Below are positions 18,617-28,414 of a stretch of DNA of 64,000 nt, in pieces. The stretch is from JAQBDA01 sp963709875. Its GTDB lineage: Bacteria; Chloroflexota; Anaerolineae; Anaerolineales; UBA4823. The DNA is taken from assembly GCA_963709875.1 (NCBI GenBank), contig CAVPYB010000002.1, positions 558,001 through 622,000 of the forward strand, written 5' to 3'. Under the pieces are notes generated by a model. It saw nothing but the letters and a program-made list of their open reading frames with translations, did not search any database and was not told the origin of the DNA. How positions within the stretch are numbered: the stretch's first letter is position 1; each line of letters opens with the position of its first letter. Made by a program: the position numbers and the translations under genes.

Positions 18617-21016
18617 CTACTCGTATGCCAGAACCTCACGAACGGTAAGCCGGACGGCATTGCGCGCCGGCAGCGCACAGGCCAGCGCCGAGATGACGAT
18701 CACCAATGCCAGCCAGATCAAGAATCCGTCCAGCGAGAAAACATATTTCAGCGGGCTTTGCAGGATGCTGATGCCGACCACATAATCCAATAATATCGCG
18801 ATCGGCACTGCGAGAACAGTGCCAAAAAGCCAGCTGATCACGCCGATGATCATCCCTTCCACGATCACTAGGCGCAGGATCGCCCCGTTCGAAGCACCGA
18901 TCGCTCGCATGACGCCGATCTCGCGCGTGCGCTCGAAGACGTTGATGCTCATCGTCGAGGTCATCCCCAGACCGCCTACCACGGCGATCAGTACTGCCAT
19001 GATCATCAAGAAGAGCACCAGCACGTCCAGCGTCGAGGTGTTGGCGCGGATCAGATCGGAGCCGATGATCACCTGGCTCACCTCGATGCCCTCCGCGCGG
19101 AACACCGCTTCAAGATCGCGGGCGACGCGTTTTTGGAACAACGGGTCATGCTGTTCGGTAACCACCCGCAGAGAGCCGGCCATATTCTGGAAGTGAGCGA
19201 CTTGGGACAAGTATTCGTTATTGGCATAAACGATAGGCGGGATGGCATTCCCTATCAGACGGTACATGCCCACGATCTGCCAGGTTGTCTTGACGCCATC
19301 GATATCGATCACAACCTCGTCACCCACCTTCAGCTCCGGGCGTAGCGCGATCAGGTGGTTTCCGATGACGATGGCGTTCTCATCACCCGGCAGCAGCCAT
19401 CTGCCTTCGATCAGAGTGGCTTTGATCAGGTTGGAGTCCTCTGGAGGGGCGAGGAAGCTGACCTGGGTGCCTGTCGCCTGGTCCTCCTGCAGCAGCGAGC
19501 CCAGCGCGCCGCCCCAGGCTTCTGCCTTGACCACGCCAGGCACGCTCATTGCCATGGCGTGCACCTTTTGCAGGCGGTATGGACGACCGAACCCTACATT
19601 GACATCGCTGAGGATATAGCCGAAGGTCTCGTTGATGGCGCTGGTCATGGCAGCCCGCAGGCTGAAGACGCCGATGAATATCGCGCCAGCCAAGATCAGT
19701 GTGGATAGGGTCAGGATCAGGCGCCCTTTACGGCGGAAGGTATTGCGAATCGATATCAGGAACGGTCGCGGCAGCCCCCTGATCCGCTCCATGATGCGAT
19801 CGAGAAGACCTCTGCCGTAGGTGCCGCGCCCCAGACCATAGCTGGTGATGGCTTCGCGCACAGTGATGCGGGTGCTCTTATAGACCGGCAGGGTCGCAGC
19901 CGCAACCGGTATGACCAGGGCAACGAATGCCTGCAACCCAATGCTCTGAGGTGCGAGGTGGAACGGGCTGGGGTTGAAATTCAAGAAGGTGGCGATTCCC
20001 CCTCCGGTGGCGGTGGACAGCAGCGCCCCCAACGGGATGGCAACCGCCAGGGCTAACAGCCCATAAAATACGGTCAACACAAGGTACATGACCACCAGCT
20101 GCCCAGTCGCAGCGCCGATGGCTTTCATCACACCGATCTGGCGCACCTGCTGGTTGAGCAATGCGTTCAGGGTATTGACCACCAGGAATGCGCTCAAACC
20201 AACCGACAGCAATCCCAAAAACATCATCATCGCCCCCAGAGAAGTGGTAATATCGGCGGCAAAGTGCCTGCCGGGCTGGAAGACGAAGGTGAAATATGCC
20301 GTGCGCCCGCCTTCCTCGATCTTATCGGCTACAGCTTCCGCGACCGTCCGGACGTGGTCCTCATCGGTTTTATTCTCTTCCACGGTCAGGTAAACCTGGC
20401 TGTAATCGCGCGAGCCGCCCAGCCAGACCAGTGTGTCCGGATTGGCATAGGCATAGACAGACTGTGCGAATATGTAAGGAGGTACGGTCACGTCGAAGAC
20501 AAAGCCGGCCACCCGCAGCTCGCGCCGGGTGCCATCAGCAAGCTCGATGGTGATGAAATCTCCCGGATTTACCTGGAGAATCGAGCGCACCGAGCGATCC
20601 AGATAAACCTCTTTCTCGTCTAGGGGAGGGATAGTACCTCCAGGAGTTTCCGGCTGGAGCCTGGATATCTGGAGCTGGTCTGCACCCGGTATGCCGGCGA
20701 TGCTCAGCGGGATCCAATCACCCGCCGGGCTGAGCACACGACCGGATCCTCCGCTGCGCCCTTCCACCTCGCCGACCCCTGGCACTCGCGCCAGGGATGG
20801 CAGCAGGTCCTCATTGAAGGGATCGGTGTAGATGATCGCCCCATGTGCGTTGGCTACCTGGTAGTTCCGGTCCAAGTCTGGCAGGGTGATAAAGAACAGG
20901 TCGCCGACAAAACCGACCGCGAATACGCCTACCGCGATGGTGAGCATCACTAGTAAGGTACGCGCCTTATGATCCCAGAGGTCATGGAATATCTTCGACC
21001 AGCGTGGGCGGTTCAT
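18617..21016 (-). CDS. FtsX/MacB-like ABC transporter permease
   Basis: The 799-aa protein has the duplicated FtsX layout: an N-terminal TM (ARTLLVMLTIAVGVFAVGFV), a large extracytoplasmic MacB-PCD-like domain, three TM helices about residues 260-400, then a second copy (LILTLSTLILAGAIFIGVF, external domain, three final TMs ending before LTVREVLAYE). Such permeases couple ATP hydrolysis to mechanotransmission and extrusion of lipids, antibiotics or peptides. It overlaps the ATPase gene by four bases and precedes the HlyD-like adaptor, so the system is MacAB-like. The cargo cannot be inferred. Confidence 0.92.
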   Translation of the reverse strand: MNRPRWSKIFHDLWDHKARTLLVMLTIAVGVFAVGFVGDLFFITLPDLDRNYQVANAHGAIIYTDPFNEDLLPSLARVPGVGEVEGRSGGSGRVLSPAGDWIPLSIAGIPGADQLQISRLQPETPGGTIPPLDEKEVYLDRSVRSILQVNPGDFITIELADGTRRELRVAGFVFDVTVPPYIFAQSVYAYANPDTLVWLGGSRDYSQVYLTVEENKTDEDHVRTVAEAVADKIEEGGRTAYFTFVFQPGRHFAADITTSLGAMMMFLGLLSVGLSAFLVVNTLNALLNQQVRQIGVMKAIGAATGQLVVMYLVLTVFYGLLALAVAIPLGALLSTATGGGIATFLNFNPSPFHLAPQSIGLQAFVALVIPVAAATLPVYKSTRITVREAITSYGLGRGTYGRGLLDRIMERIRGLPRPFLISIRNTFRRKGRLILTLSTLILAGAIFIGVFSLRAAMTSAINETFGYILSDVNVGFGRPYRLQKVHAMAMSVPGVVKAEAWGGALGSLLQEDQATGTQVSFLAPPEDSNLIKATLIEGRWLLPGDENAIVIGNHLIALRPELKVGDEVVIDIDGVKTTWQIVGMYRLIGNAIPPIVYANNEYLSQVAHFQNMAGSLRVVTEQHDPLFQKRVARDLEAVFRAEGIEVSQVIIGSDLIRANTSTLDVLVLFLMIMAVLIAVVGGLGMTSTMSINVFERTREIGVMRAIGASNGAILRLVIVEGMIIGVISWLFGTVLAVPIAILLDYVVGISILQSPLKYVFSLDGFLIWLALVIVISALACALPARNAVRLTVREVLAYE

Positions 21017-22176
21017 TTTGCGCTCCCATTGCGCAGGTCGACGTTCTCCGCAGCACGGCTGTCGGCGATATGCGCCAGCGCTTCGCGGGTGACATCCGAT
21101 TCGGACATCAAATTCACGAATGCTTCCCGATCCAGAGTGACGACCTCGACCGGCGCCTCGGTCAAAGCACGTACGGTGGCGATATTATGCCCGCCGCGTA
21201 TCAGCTCAACCTCTCCAAAATACTCGCCCGGTCCCGGTCGCATGACGACCACATCCGCCCCGCCGGGGTGCTTGAGTGCTACTTCTGCCCGCCCCTTGGT
21301 GACAATGTAGAAGCGGTCGCCCGGCTCACCTTCCTTTAGGATAGTCTCCCCGGGGGCATAGGTCAGCGGTTCCAGGTCATGGGTGGCGTCGAGCAATTGC
21401 TGGTGGCTGAGCTGCGGCAGCGCCCGGGCGACGAATTCGTTGACGATCTCTCCGTCTACGATCAACAGGGTGCGGGAGACCCGCTGGGCAAGGCTTGCAT
21501 CGTGTGTGACCATGATCACCGTCTTGCCCTGACTGGCGAGATCCTCGAACATTTTGAAGATCACCTCAGCGGTCTTCGAATCCAGGTTGCCGGTCGGCTC
21601 GTCTGCCAGCAAAATGGGCGGGTCGTTGGCCAGCGCCCTGGCGATCGCTACCCGCTGCTGTTGCCCTCCTGAGATGGCGGTGGGCAGTTTGTATGCGTGT
21701 TCCTCCATCTCCACCATACGCAGCAGCCCCAGGGCGCGCTCCTTGCGCTCGCGACGAGTGTACATGTTGCAGAAATCCATCGGCAGCATGATATTTTCCA
21801 GCAGAGAGAGCATGGGTAAGAGCTGGAAGAACTGGAAGACGATGCCCAGGTTGCGTCCGCGCCAGACTGCCAGCCGGTTTTCACTCATGGTGTGAATTGC
21901 GAAATCATTGATCACAATCTCGCCCGTGGTCGGCCTGTCGATACCGGTGATCATATTGATCAGAGTGGATTTACCACTGCCCGATTTACCGATAACACCC
22001 ACGAATTCGCCGGGATTGAAATCCACATCGATCCCTTTTAAAACAGTGAAATCTCCCGCTGCGGTCGAGAACGTTTTAACAATATCTCGTAGCTGGATCA
22101 AAGAGCCATTATCAACACTGGGGAGGGCTTCCCCATTCTTTCCGTTCTTCTTACTACGAGCGAATAATCTTGCCAT
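21013..22176 (-). CDS. ABC transporter ATPase fused to a C-terminal cyclic-nucleotide-binding domain
   Basis: The 387-aa protein has a LolD/MacB-type ATPase in residues 1-250: Walker A GKSGSGKST, Q-loop near FQFFQLLPM, signature SGGQQQR, Walker B ILLADEPTGNLDS and the switch His in VTHDAS. From about residue 265 a CAP/CNB-like beta-barrel follows (ETILKEGEPGDRFYIVTKGR, GEYFGEVELIRGGHNIATVR). This domain normally binds cAMP or cGMP, or senses without ligand. The fusion would place the exporter under small-molecule control. The conserved phosphate-binding Arg is not clear (GEVELIRGGHNIATVRAL), so ligand binding is uncertain. Confidence 0.92.
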   Translation of the reverse strand: MARLFARSKKNGKNGEALPSVDNGSLIQLRDIVKTFSTAAGDFTVLKGIDVDFNPGEFVGVIGKSGSGKSTLINMITGIDRPTTGEIVINDFAIHTMSENRLAVWRGRNLGIVFQFFQLLPMLSLLENIMLPMDFCNMYTRRERKERALGLLRMVEMEEHAYKLPTAISGGQQQRVAIARALANDPPILLADEPTGNLDSKTAEVIFKMFEDLASQGKTVIMVTHDASLAQRVSRTLLIVDGEIVNEFVARALPQLSHQQLLDATHDLEPLTYAPGETILKEGEPGDRFYIVTKGRAEVALKHPGGADVVVMRPGPGEYFGEVELIRGGHNIATVRALTEAPVEVVTLDREAFVNLMSESDVTREALAHIADSRAAENVDLRNGSAK

Positions 22177-22456
22177 ACGCTGCTGACCTCCCGATCATAC
22201 CGTGCCCGCATACATAGATAGTCACAACACCATCACTTGATCGCTGAGACAGTCGGAAACACACCTCACCCGGGTCTATCACCATTAATATACGGGGATC
22301 TCATTTATAAGTTGCATCCCAGGCAGTGATATCAAAGGATTATGACCAGATTAATCCTATCAGAATCCTAGATTCAGCACATCCTACAATGGCAGGAAAT
22401 GCAACTGGTCACCTGGACAGTATCGCTCGATTTTTCAGGGTTATTTACGGGGAATA
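22177..22456. other. Intergenic region between the MoxR/VWA pair and the exporter operon
   Basis: This 280-bp, AT-richer stretch holds the probable promoter of the exporter operon, but no box stands out clearly. I see no RNA gene, repeat or terminator in it. Confidence 0.5.
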
Positions 22457-24193
22457 TCAGACAGCGATCGAACGGAACTCGATCGCCATTACCTGGAATA
22501 ACTCATCAGCCATCTGGCGGAAGTTCTCGACAACGATGGCGTTTTTATATATTTCGTTCACGTACTCAGCGCCGATGCCAAACCCGACGATCTTCGAGCC
22601 AGCGCTCTCGATGCGTTTGACCGTCTCGATCAGGTAATTCGCATCGCCATTGGGCTGCCCATCGCAGATGACCAGCAGGACTTTCCTGCGCTCGGAACGC
22701 GCCTGCAGGCGCTGGTTGGCGAACAGCAGGTGCTCCTCATCCCAGTTGTTGTGGCGAGGCTCGATGCCAGTCAGGCGATGGCGAGCGATGCGGAACGGCT
22801 CGTTAAAGCTCTTGTAGATGCGGTGTTCCAGCGGACTGCAGCGCGTAGTACGGTAATCGCTGGCAGGAACGAGTCCCAGCTGCATGGCTGCCCGGGCTTC
22901 ATAATCCTGGGTGGTATAGCCGATGATCTCGACCGGCACGCCAACGAAATCCAATGTCTCCCCCAGCAGGATGGCAGCCTTCATCGCCAGTTTATATTTT
23001 TCCCCGCCCTTCATGCTGGCGCTCTCGTCCACCAGCAGGGAAAAGGCAACCGCCTGGCTCATCCCTGTGATCATGCGCTGGAACAAACGGTAGTTGCCGA
23101 TGCGCTGCTTCCACAGCTTGGCTTTGTTCAGCCTTCCCGAGCGGTAGTAGCCCGCATACCTGAGATAGACCTCTTCCCGGATCAGGTTGGTCAGCCGGTG
23201 TGCCAGGTAGCCGGCTTCGCGCTGGATCTCGATCCTGATCTGCTGGTAGAGACGCGGGTCGCCATGCGGGGGATCGACGATCGTCTGCCGGAGGGGTCGC
23301 ACGGCGCTGGGGTGCACCGCTTTCACGCCGAGGTCGCGCTCGAACCAGGGTGCCGAGCCCAGGCGGAACCATTCGGGATACTCCCGCTGCGCAGCTTGCA
23401 AGCTGACCGCATACATCTGGTCGCTTTCTTCGAATTCTGGCTGGTGCCCATCCGGTGCATCCGCTTGCGCCTCGTTGTCATCGTCACCTGCCATCGGACT
23501 TGCCTGCTCGTCTCGCTGATTCCGCTCCACCTTGCGCTCCAGCTCCGGCTGCAGCAGGAATGCCAGGGCCGGGTAAATGACCAGCATCGCAGCGTACGAA
23601 TCTTGGGCACTCGCACCATGCGCTGCGCGTGCGATCTCAGCGCTAACCTGCTGTAGCGCGGATCTAACTTTGCGAATATAGTTCACCTCCCGGATGCCGC
23701 GCCCCTCCAGGTAGATGCCTTGCTCGAGCTGCCCGGCAACCGGCTGCCTGCGGAAGAACACACTGTTTCGGATCGGCAGAAGCGCCGCATCGAAGTACTT
23801 CACGCTCCCCGGCCAGCGGCTGATAAACCAATTGTCCACCCTGGCATCTTCCAAAGCGTGCCAGAAGGCAGCGAACAGTGGCTGCCCCTGGGCTTCCTGC
23901 CTCAAGGCGGCCTCATACCATGTCCAGCCCTGGGAAAGCTGGTGACCCAACAGGTTCAGCGCCCGCCCTTTGAGCAGGTCCAGGTGCAATCCTGCGGCTT
24001 CTTGAGCGCCGGCTTTCATCACGATCTGGCTTTCCCCGACCAGCTCGCGGGAGCCGAACTCAAAAACGAGCTCGAAATCGCGGCTGGCGATCTGGAGCAG
24101 CCGTTCCAGGCGGACTCTTCGGTTTTCTACGCTTGGCTCTGGGGTGTTCTCAGAAGTAGAGGCCAATAATGTCCTCCACCGCCTCTGCATCAT
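22457..24193 (-). CDS. VWA-domain protein of the NorD/CobT type
   Basis: The protein is up to 578 aa. The C-terminal third is a von Willebrand A domain with the metal-ion-dependent adhesion motif DESASM near residue 390 and a later VICDGQPNGDANY. The middle is acidic and low in complexity (DDDNEAQADAPDGHQPEFEE), like CobT/NorD proteins that work with MoxR-family ATPases to insert metals or remodel a target complex. The ATG at 24193 overlaps the MoxR gene by 44 bp; a TTG at 24166 with GGAGG six bases upstream is an equally good start. The client enzyme is unknown; no metal enzyme is adjacent. Confidence 0.87.
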   Translation of the reverse strand: MMQRRWRTLLASTSENTPEPSVENRRVRLERLLQIASRDFELVFEFGSRELVGESQIVMKAGAQEAAGLHLDLLKGRALNLLGHQLSQGWTWYEAALRQEAQGQPLFAAFWHALEDARVDNWFISRWPGSVKYFDAALLPIRNSVFFRRQPVAGQLEQGIYLEGRGIREVNYIRKVRSALQQVSAEIARAAHGASAQDSYAAMLVIYPALAFLLQPELERKVERNQRDEQASPMAGDDDNEAQADAPDGHQPEFEESDQMYAVSLQAAQREYPEWFRLGSAPWFERDLGVKAVHPSAVRPLRQTIVDPPHGDPRLYQQIRIEIQREAGYLAHRLTNLIREEVYLRYAGYYRSGRLNKAKLWKQRIGNYRLFQRMITGMSQAVAFSLLVDESASMKGGEKYKLAMKAAILLGETLDFVGVPVEIIGYTTQDYEARAAMQLGLVPASDYRTTRCSPLEHRIYKSFNEPFRIARHRLTGIEPRHNNWDEEHLLFANQRLQARSERRKVLLVICDGQPNGDANYLIETVKRIESAGSKIVGFGIGAEYVNEIYKNAIVVENFRQMADELFQVMAIEFRSIAV

Positions 24194-25018
24194 ACTTGCT
24201 CAGCTTGCTCAACACAGTATAGCGGGCGCTTTCGAGCACATCGAAAGTCAGCGACATGCGCGCCCAATCCACCACCCGGCGCGTGCTGAACGAGCCGAAG
24301 ACCTTCTCGTTGTGGATCGCTTCGCGCACATCCCTGGCGACCTTTACCATGCGCTCGACTACTTCGCGGTCGGTGTTCCCGCTTTGGGATATTACCGCTT
24401 CGATCTCCTCGGCTTCCGGCAGGTAGTTCATGCGCACCACGACCGGGAAACGATCCAGCAGGGCTTCGTTCAAGGTTTTGGTCCCGCCGTAGCGACCTTC
24501 CTCGCTGGGGTTCATGCTGGCAAACAGCCTGAAATCCGGGTGCGGGCGGACGATGCGCCCATCATATTCCATCAGCACCACCATGCGGTCGTCATCCAGC
24601 AAAGAATGCAGGCTGAAGGCGATCTCAGGCAGGCAGGCGTTGATCTCGTCCAGCAGGATCCAGTCACCTGCCAGCATGGCATCGACCAGGACGCCGTTTA
24701 CCCAATAGGTGCCCTGCTCGTTGATCAGCAGCTTGCCCAGGAACTCATCGACGGTGGTGGCACCGTTCAGGTTCACCCGTCTCAAGCCGTTATTGGTCAA
24801 AGATGCCAGATAGCGGACGCTCATCGTCTTCCCGACGCCCGTCTCGCCGATCAGCAGTACCGGCAAATTGTGGGCTACGCCATAAGCCAGCTTCTCGAGG
24901 TAGCCTTGCGGGGGTTGGATGTAAAACTGCTCGCGGGGATATACTGGCTGGAATTTCCGGCGTTCACCGGCACCTGGATCGAACCGACCGTCTGCACATT
25001 CTGTTCACTGGGAGCCAT
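24150..25018 (-). CDS. MoxR-family AAA+ ATPase (NorQ/CbbQ/GvpN type), one-base frameshift
   Basis: The frame from ATG 25018 (MAPSEQNVQTVGSIQVPVN) joins the main frame if one base is added in the T3 run at 24954-24956, giving NAGKFQPVYPREQFYIQPP. Downstream are Walker A GETGVGKT, Walker B WILLDEINA and the sensor region LFASMNPSEEGRYGG, followed by a lid domain (FSTRRVVDWARM). Such ATPases act as ring chaperones for a partner VWA protein, whose gene overlaps this stop. The pair is a standard MoxR-VWA module. Without the correction, translation would have to start at an internal codon just before the P-loop. Confidence 0.88.
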
Positions 25019-25237
25019 ATCAGACATTGGACAATATTATATACCTTCTACCTAATTGAGCGGCTGTATGGAACTGGATTAGCAGACCTGGCAGATATTA
25101 ATTCCGCAAACACGATGAAACTCTTGGCAAAGGGTTTCTCAGTCCCTTGACGCATGATGCGACCTGCCAGGTCTGTATATACTACCAACCAGTAAACCAC
25201 CTAATAACCCAATTTCTCAGAGCCGTTCCTTGGTTCC
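25019..25237. other. Intergenic region with a 12-bp inverted repeat
   Basis: This 219-bp gap separates the end of the catabolic operon from the MoxR gene. It contains CAGACCTGGCAG at 25083-25094 and its perfect inverse CTGCCAGGTCTG at 25164-25175, about 70 bp apart. A related GCAGACCTGACAG occurs at about 62909-62921. No gene is visible. Confidence 0.5.
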
Positions 25238-26152
25238 TTAGTGCAGGTAAGGCTTGAGCACATCACGCGAGATCAGGAAGCCGCGTTTGACCAATTCTTC
25301 GGTCTTCTCGAAAGCTCGGTCTTCATGTTCGATGCTGACCACGTAGTCATAGCCGACGCCGTACAAAGCGCTGATGAACTGCCCCCAGTTCACATCCCCC
25401 AGACCCGGCAGACGGGGGATCTGCCAGCCCATCCCTAGGGAGGTGACACCCCGCTGGTAGAGCTGCTCGCGGTCGATGCGCAGGTCTTTAGCATGGACGT
25501 GGAAGATGCGCTCGCCAAAGTCATACACCGCCCGGACGTAATCGATAAACTGCCAGATCATGTGGGAAGGATCGATGTTCAGGCCGAAATTCTCATCCGG
25601 GATGATCTCGAACATCTTGCGCCAGATGGAGGGTGAGACCGCCAGATTATCTCCGCCGGGCCATTCATCATTGGAGAAGATCATCGGGCAGTTTTCGATG
25701 GCAATCTTCACGTTATGCTCGCCGGCGAACTGCACGATCGGCGGCCAGACCTTCTCAAACTCAACCCAGTTATCCTCCAGGGTTTTAACCTTATCCCGGC
25801 CCACAAAAGTACCGACGATGGGAACGTTCAACAACTCCGCAGCCAGGATGACCTTCTTCAGATGGGCGATCACCATCTCTCGATGATCGGGATCCGGGTG
25901 CAGCGGGTTGGGATAATACCCGAGCGACGAGATCTCCAATCCAGCATTACTTACCGTTTGGCGGACTTCTTTGGCCTTCGAGGCGTCGAAGTCAGTGACA
26001 TCGATATGGGTTACGCCTGCATAGCGGCGGTCCGCCTTGCCTGGCGGCCAGCAGGCGATCTCGAGCATCTCAAACCCATTTTCGGCAGCCCAATCTGCCA
26101 GCTCCTGAAGGGAAAGGTTGGGTAAAGCCGCGCTCATCAATCCAAGTTTCAC
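25238..26152 (-). CDS. Sugar phosphate isomerase/epimerase-like TIM barrel
   Basis: The 304-aa protein is a xylose-isomerase-like (COG1082) TIM barrel. The N-terminus NLSLQELADWAAENGFEMLE is characteristic, with metal-site candidates Glu in VKIAIENCPM, Asp/His in LNIDPSHMIW, His in HVHAKDL and Glu in VSIEHEDR. These bind a divalent metal for aldose-ketose isomerisation, 3-epimerisation or, in some members, eliminations on keto-glycosides. It is the last gene of the GntR-headed operon and follows the Gfo/Idh/MocA gene by 76 bp, a common pairing in inositol and glycoside pathways. The exact reaction is unknown. Confidence 0.88.
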   Translation of the reverse strand: MKLGLMSAALPNLSLQELADWAAENGFEMLEIACWPPGKADRRYAGVTHIDVTDFDASKAKEVRQTVSNAGLEISSLGYYPNPLHPDPDHREMVIAHLKKVILAAELLNVPIVGTFVGRDKVKTLEDNWVEFEKVWPPIVQFAGEHNVKIAIENCPMIFSNDEWPGGDNLAVSPSIWRKMFEIIPDENFGLNIDPSHMIWQFIDYVRAVYDFGERIFHVHAKDLRIDREQLYQRGVTSLGMGWQIPRLPGLGDVNWGQFISALYGVGYDYVVSIEHEDRAFEKTEELVKRGFLISRDVLKPYLH

Positions 26153-26228
26153 AGTAGCTCTCCTGATTATTAATTTATCGTATTAAAGTCCTGCCGGGCT
26201 ATGGCACGCCGGACTTTGGCACGCCGGT

Positions 26229-27389
26229 TTATTGCACCTCGACCCAGCGCCCCTCCCAGGCGCTCTTCAAGACCGCCTCGCCAACGACCAGGCCGTAATG
26301 CCCATCCTTGAATGTGGGAAAATCGGCTTCGGCAGTGAAATCGCCGGCTTTGATATAGCGATAAACAGCCATATAGTGCTGCTTGAAGGTATCTGGGAAG
26401 CCCTCATTGTGCCCGCCGGGGTAGGACGCAAACTGCCGCGCTTCGTCCGAGAGCAGAGAGGGGTCCTTCAGCAGCAGCTCATTCGGACGATCCCGGTGAC
26501 CGATCCATAATTCGTTGGGGCGTTCAGAGTCCCAGGATAGGGCTGATTTTGCGGCATCGAGCTCATAATACAAGCGGTTCTTGCGACCTGCGCTCACCTG
26601 GGAGACGGTCACCACTCCCCGAGCGCCGCCCTTGAAACGCAGCAGAATGCTGGCGTAATCCTCGGTATGGATCGTCTGCGGCTCATATTCAACCGCCGAC
26701 TGCACCTTCCCAGCATACGTCTCGATGGCTGACTTCGGCTTCTGACGCACAGGCAAAAAGGTGGCAAAATCTGCTAGTACTGCTTCAACCTTCAGCCCGC
26801 TGATAAAGCCCATCAGATCCAGCCAGTGTGAGCCGATATCGGCTACCGCACGCATCTGCCCCCCCAGCTCGGGCTCCAGACGCCAGTTCCAATCCGTCGG
26901 TAGCAGCAGCCAATCCTGCAGGTACGACCCCTGGAGAATATTCACTTCACCCAACTCACCGGTCCGAACCATGGCGCGTGCCTGTTGAACGAGCGGATAA
27001 AAACGCAGATTGAAGTTGACCGCGTTCACGAGCCCGTGCTGTTCCGCCAGCTCGAGCAGCTCAGCAGATTGGCTTGAATCCATCGCCAGCGGCTTCTCGC
27101 AGACCACGTGCTTGCCTGCCTGCAGGGCTGCTTTTGCGTGTTCGTAATGCAGGTAGTTCGGAGAAGTTATGTGGATTACATCCAGATCGGCATCGGAACA
27201 CATCTCCTCCAGGCTGCTGTAGGCGCGCTCGAGATGCATTTGTTCCGCCTTAGCACGACCGACCTCCGGGCTAATATCCAGCACGCCGGTGACCTCGATA
27301 CCCAAGCGCCGCAAGCCTTCCACGTGAGCCGGGCCGATGAATCCGGTGCCAATTACGCCAACTTTCAGGCTCTTGTCAGTCATATACAC
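26229..27389 (-). CDS. Gfo/Idh/MocA-family NAD(P)-dependent oxidoreductase
   Basis: The 386-aa protein has an N-terminal Rossmann fold (KVGVIGTGFIGPAHVEGL) and the family signature CEKPLAMD, whose Lys assists hydride transfer. The C-terminal open sheet carries the putative catalytic His in DIGSHWLDLM. Members oxidise ring hydroxyls of sugars or inositols, or form 3-keto-glycosides. A second ATG two codons in (MTDKSLKVG) may be the true start. It is placed between the molybdenum hydroxylase and a TIM-barrel isomerase in the same operon, so it probably acts on the same carbohydrate. The substrate is unknown. Confidence 0.92.
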   Translation of the reverse strand: MYMTDKSLKVGVIGTGFIGPAHVEGLRRLGIEVTGVLDISPEVGRAKAEQMHLERAYSSLEEMCSDADLDVIHITSPNYLHYEHAKAALQAGKHVVCEKPLAMDSSQSAELLELAEQHGLVNAVNFNLRFYPLVQQARAMVRTGELGEVNILQGSYLQDWLLLPTDWNWRLEPELGGQMRAVADIGSHWLDLMGFISGLKVEAVLADFATFLPVRQKPKSAIETYAGKVQSAVEYEPQTIHTEDYASILLRFKGGARGVVTVSQVSAGRKNRLYYELDAAKSALSWDSERPNELWIGHRDRPNELLLKDPSLLSDEARQFASYPGGHNEGFPDTFKQHYMAVYRYIKAGDFTAEADFPTFKDGHYGLVVGEAVLKSAWEGRWVEVQ

Positions 27390-27406
27390 TCTCCTCTTAT
27401 GATCGC

Positions 27407-28414
27407 CTATCCAGGCTGAGCCTCTTTCTCCTCCAGAGCGCGCAGGATCTTTTCTGGGGTCGCCGGCACATCGTAAATCCAGACACCGATTGCGTCGTAA
27501 ATGGCGTTGACGATGGCAGGCGCCTGAGAGTTGGCTGTCATCTCACCAATGCCCTTGGCACCATACGGACCGGTCTCAGAGGTCATCTCCACGATGACTG
27601 CATCCAGTGCCGGGACATCTTTGGCAGTGGGCAGCATATACGAGAAGAAACCGGTCGGATAATGATCGAGGGTCGGGTAGTAGGGGTGCAGCTCTTCATA
27701 AAGCGCCGAACCCAAACCTCCGGCTGCACCTCCATCGATCTGCCCTTCTACCAGTAGAGGGTTGATGGCTTTACCGCAGTCGTAGGCGCTGACCAGTTTC
27801 AGAACAACCACCTGACCGGTCTCGGTATCCACTTCTATCTCTGCAACCGTAGCACCATATGCCATATTGTGCAAGGGCTCGCCTTCCCCGGTCTCGGGGT
27901 CAACGACGGCTGTTGGCCAGCCAAAAGAGCCGCGCCCGGCGATGATCAGCTGCTCATCCCAGATGGATGAAGCGGCGATATCGGCAATCGGGATGGCCTG
28001 TTCCGGGAAGTCGCGCACGACCACCATGCCGTCCTCTGCCACCAGCTTCTCCGGCTCTACCCCAAGTTTTTTTCCGGCAATCTCGAATAAGACTGTACGC
28101 GCTTCGCGCGCCGCCTGCAAGACCGCGTTGCCGGTCTGGTGGGTCAGGCGGCTTGCGAATGTACCTGTATCCCAGGGGCTGCTGTCGGTGTCGACCAGGG
28201 TGACGCTAACTTTTTCGATGGGCACGCCTAGCTCTTCGGCTGCAAACTGGCGCACAACCGTGCGAATGCCCTCGCCAATGTCGACGCTGCCGATGACGAC
28301 ATCCACGCTGCCATCGAGCTGCATTTTCACGATCGCCTGGCTGGGATCACCACCACCGCTCAAGCCGGTTGGATACCAGACCGCCGCGATACCTGTTCCA
28401 CGTTTCTTAGCCAT
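27407..28414 (-). CDS. Xanthine-dehydrogenase-family molybdenum subunit, C-terminal half
   Basis: These 335 aa are the second half of the large Mo-pterin subunit. They carry MoCo-binding segments (GSVDIGEGIRTVVRQ, GTFASRLTHQTGNAV) and the catalytic Glu in YGAKGIGEMTANSQAP. The first half is the preceding gene. The two frames are in phase and separated only by TAA immediately followed by ATG, with GGAGG five bases before that ATG, so coupled translation into two chains is plausible. A point mutation creating TAA is the alternative. Together they equal one normal subunit of about 775 aa. Confidence 0.88.
   Translation of the reverse strand: MAKKRGTGIAAVWYPTGLSGGGDPSQAIVKMQLDGSVDVVIGSVDIGEGIRTVVRQFAAEELGVPIEKVSVTLVDTDSSPWDTGTFASRLTHQTGNAVLQAAREARTVLFEIAGKKLGVEPEKLVAEDGMVVVRDFPEQAIPIADIAASSIWDEQLIIAGRGSFGWPTAVVDPETGEGEPLHNMAYGATVAEIEVDTETGQVVVLKLVSAYDCGKAINPLLVEGQIDGGAAGGLGSALYEELHPYYPTLDHYPTGFFSYMLPTAKDVPALDAVIVEMTSETGPYGAKGIGEMTANSQAPAIVNAIYDAIGVWIYDVPATPEKILRALEEKEAQPG

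Noticed and set aside
24144..25055. 303-codon plus-strand frame opposite the MoxR gene
   Set aside because: The composition is His/Gln-rich shadow sequence; the minus strand carries clear AAA+ motifs.
26202..26227. Tandem TGGCACGCCGG direct repeat between two catabolic genes
   Set aside because: Two units of 11 bp in a short gap could be chance or slippage; no function can be argued.
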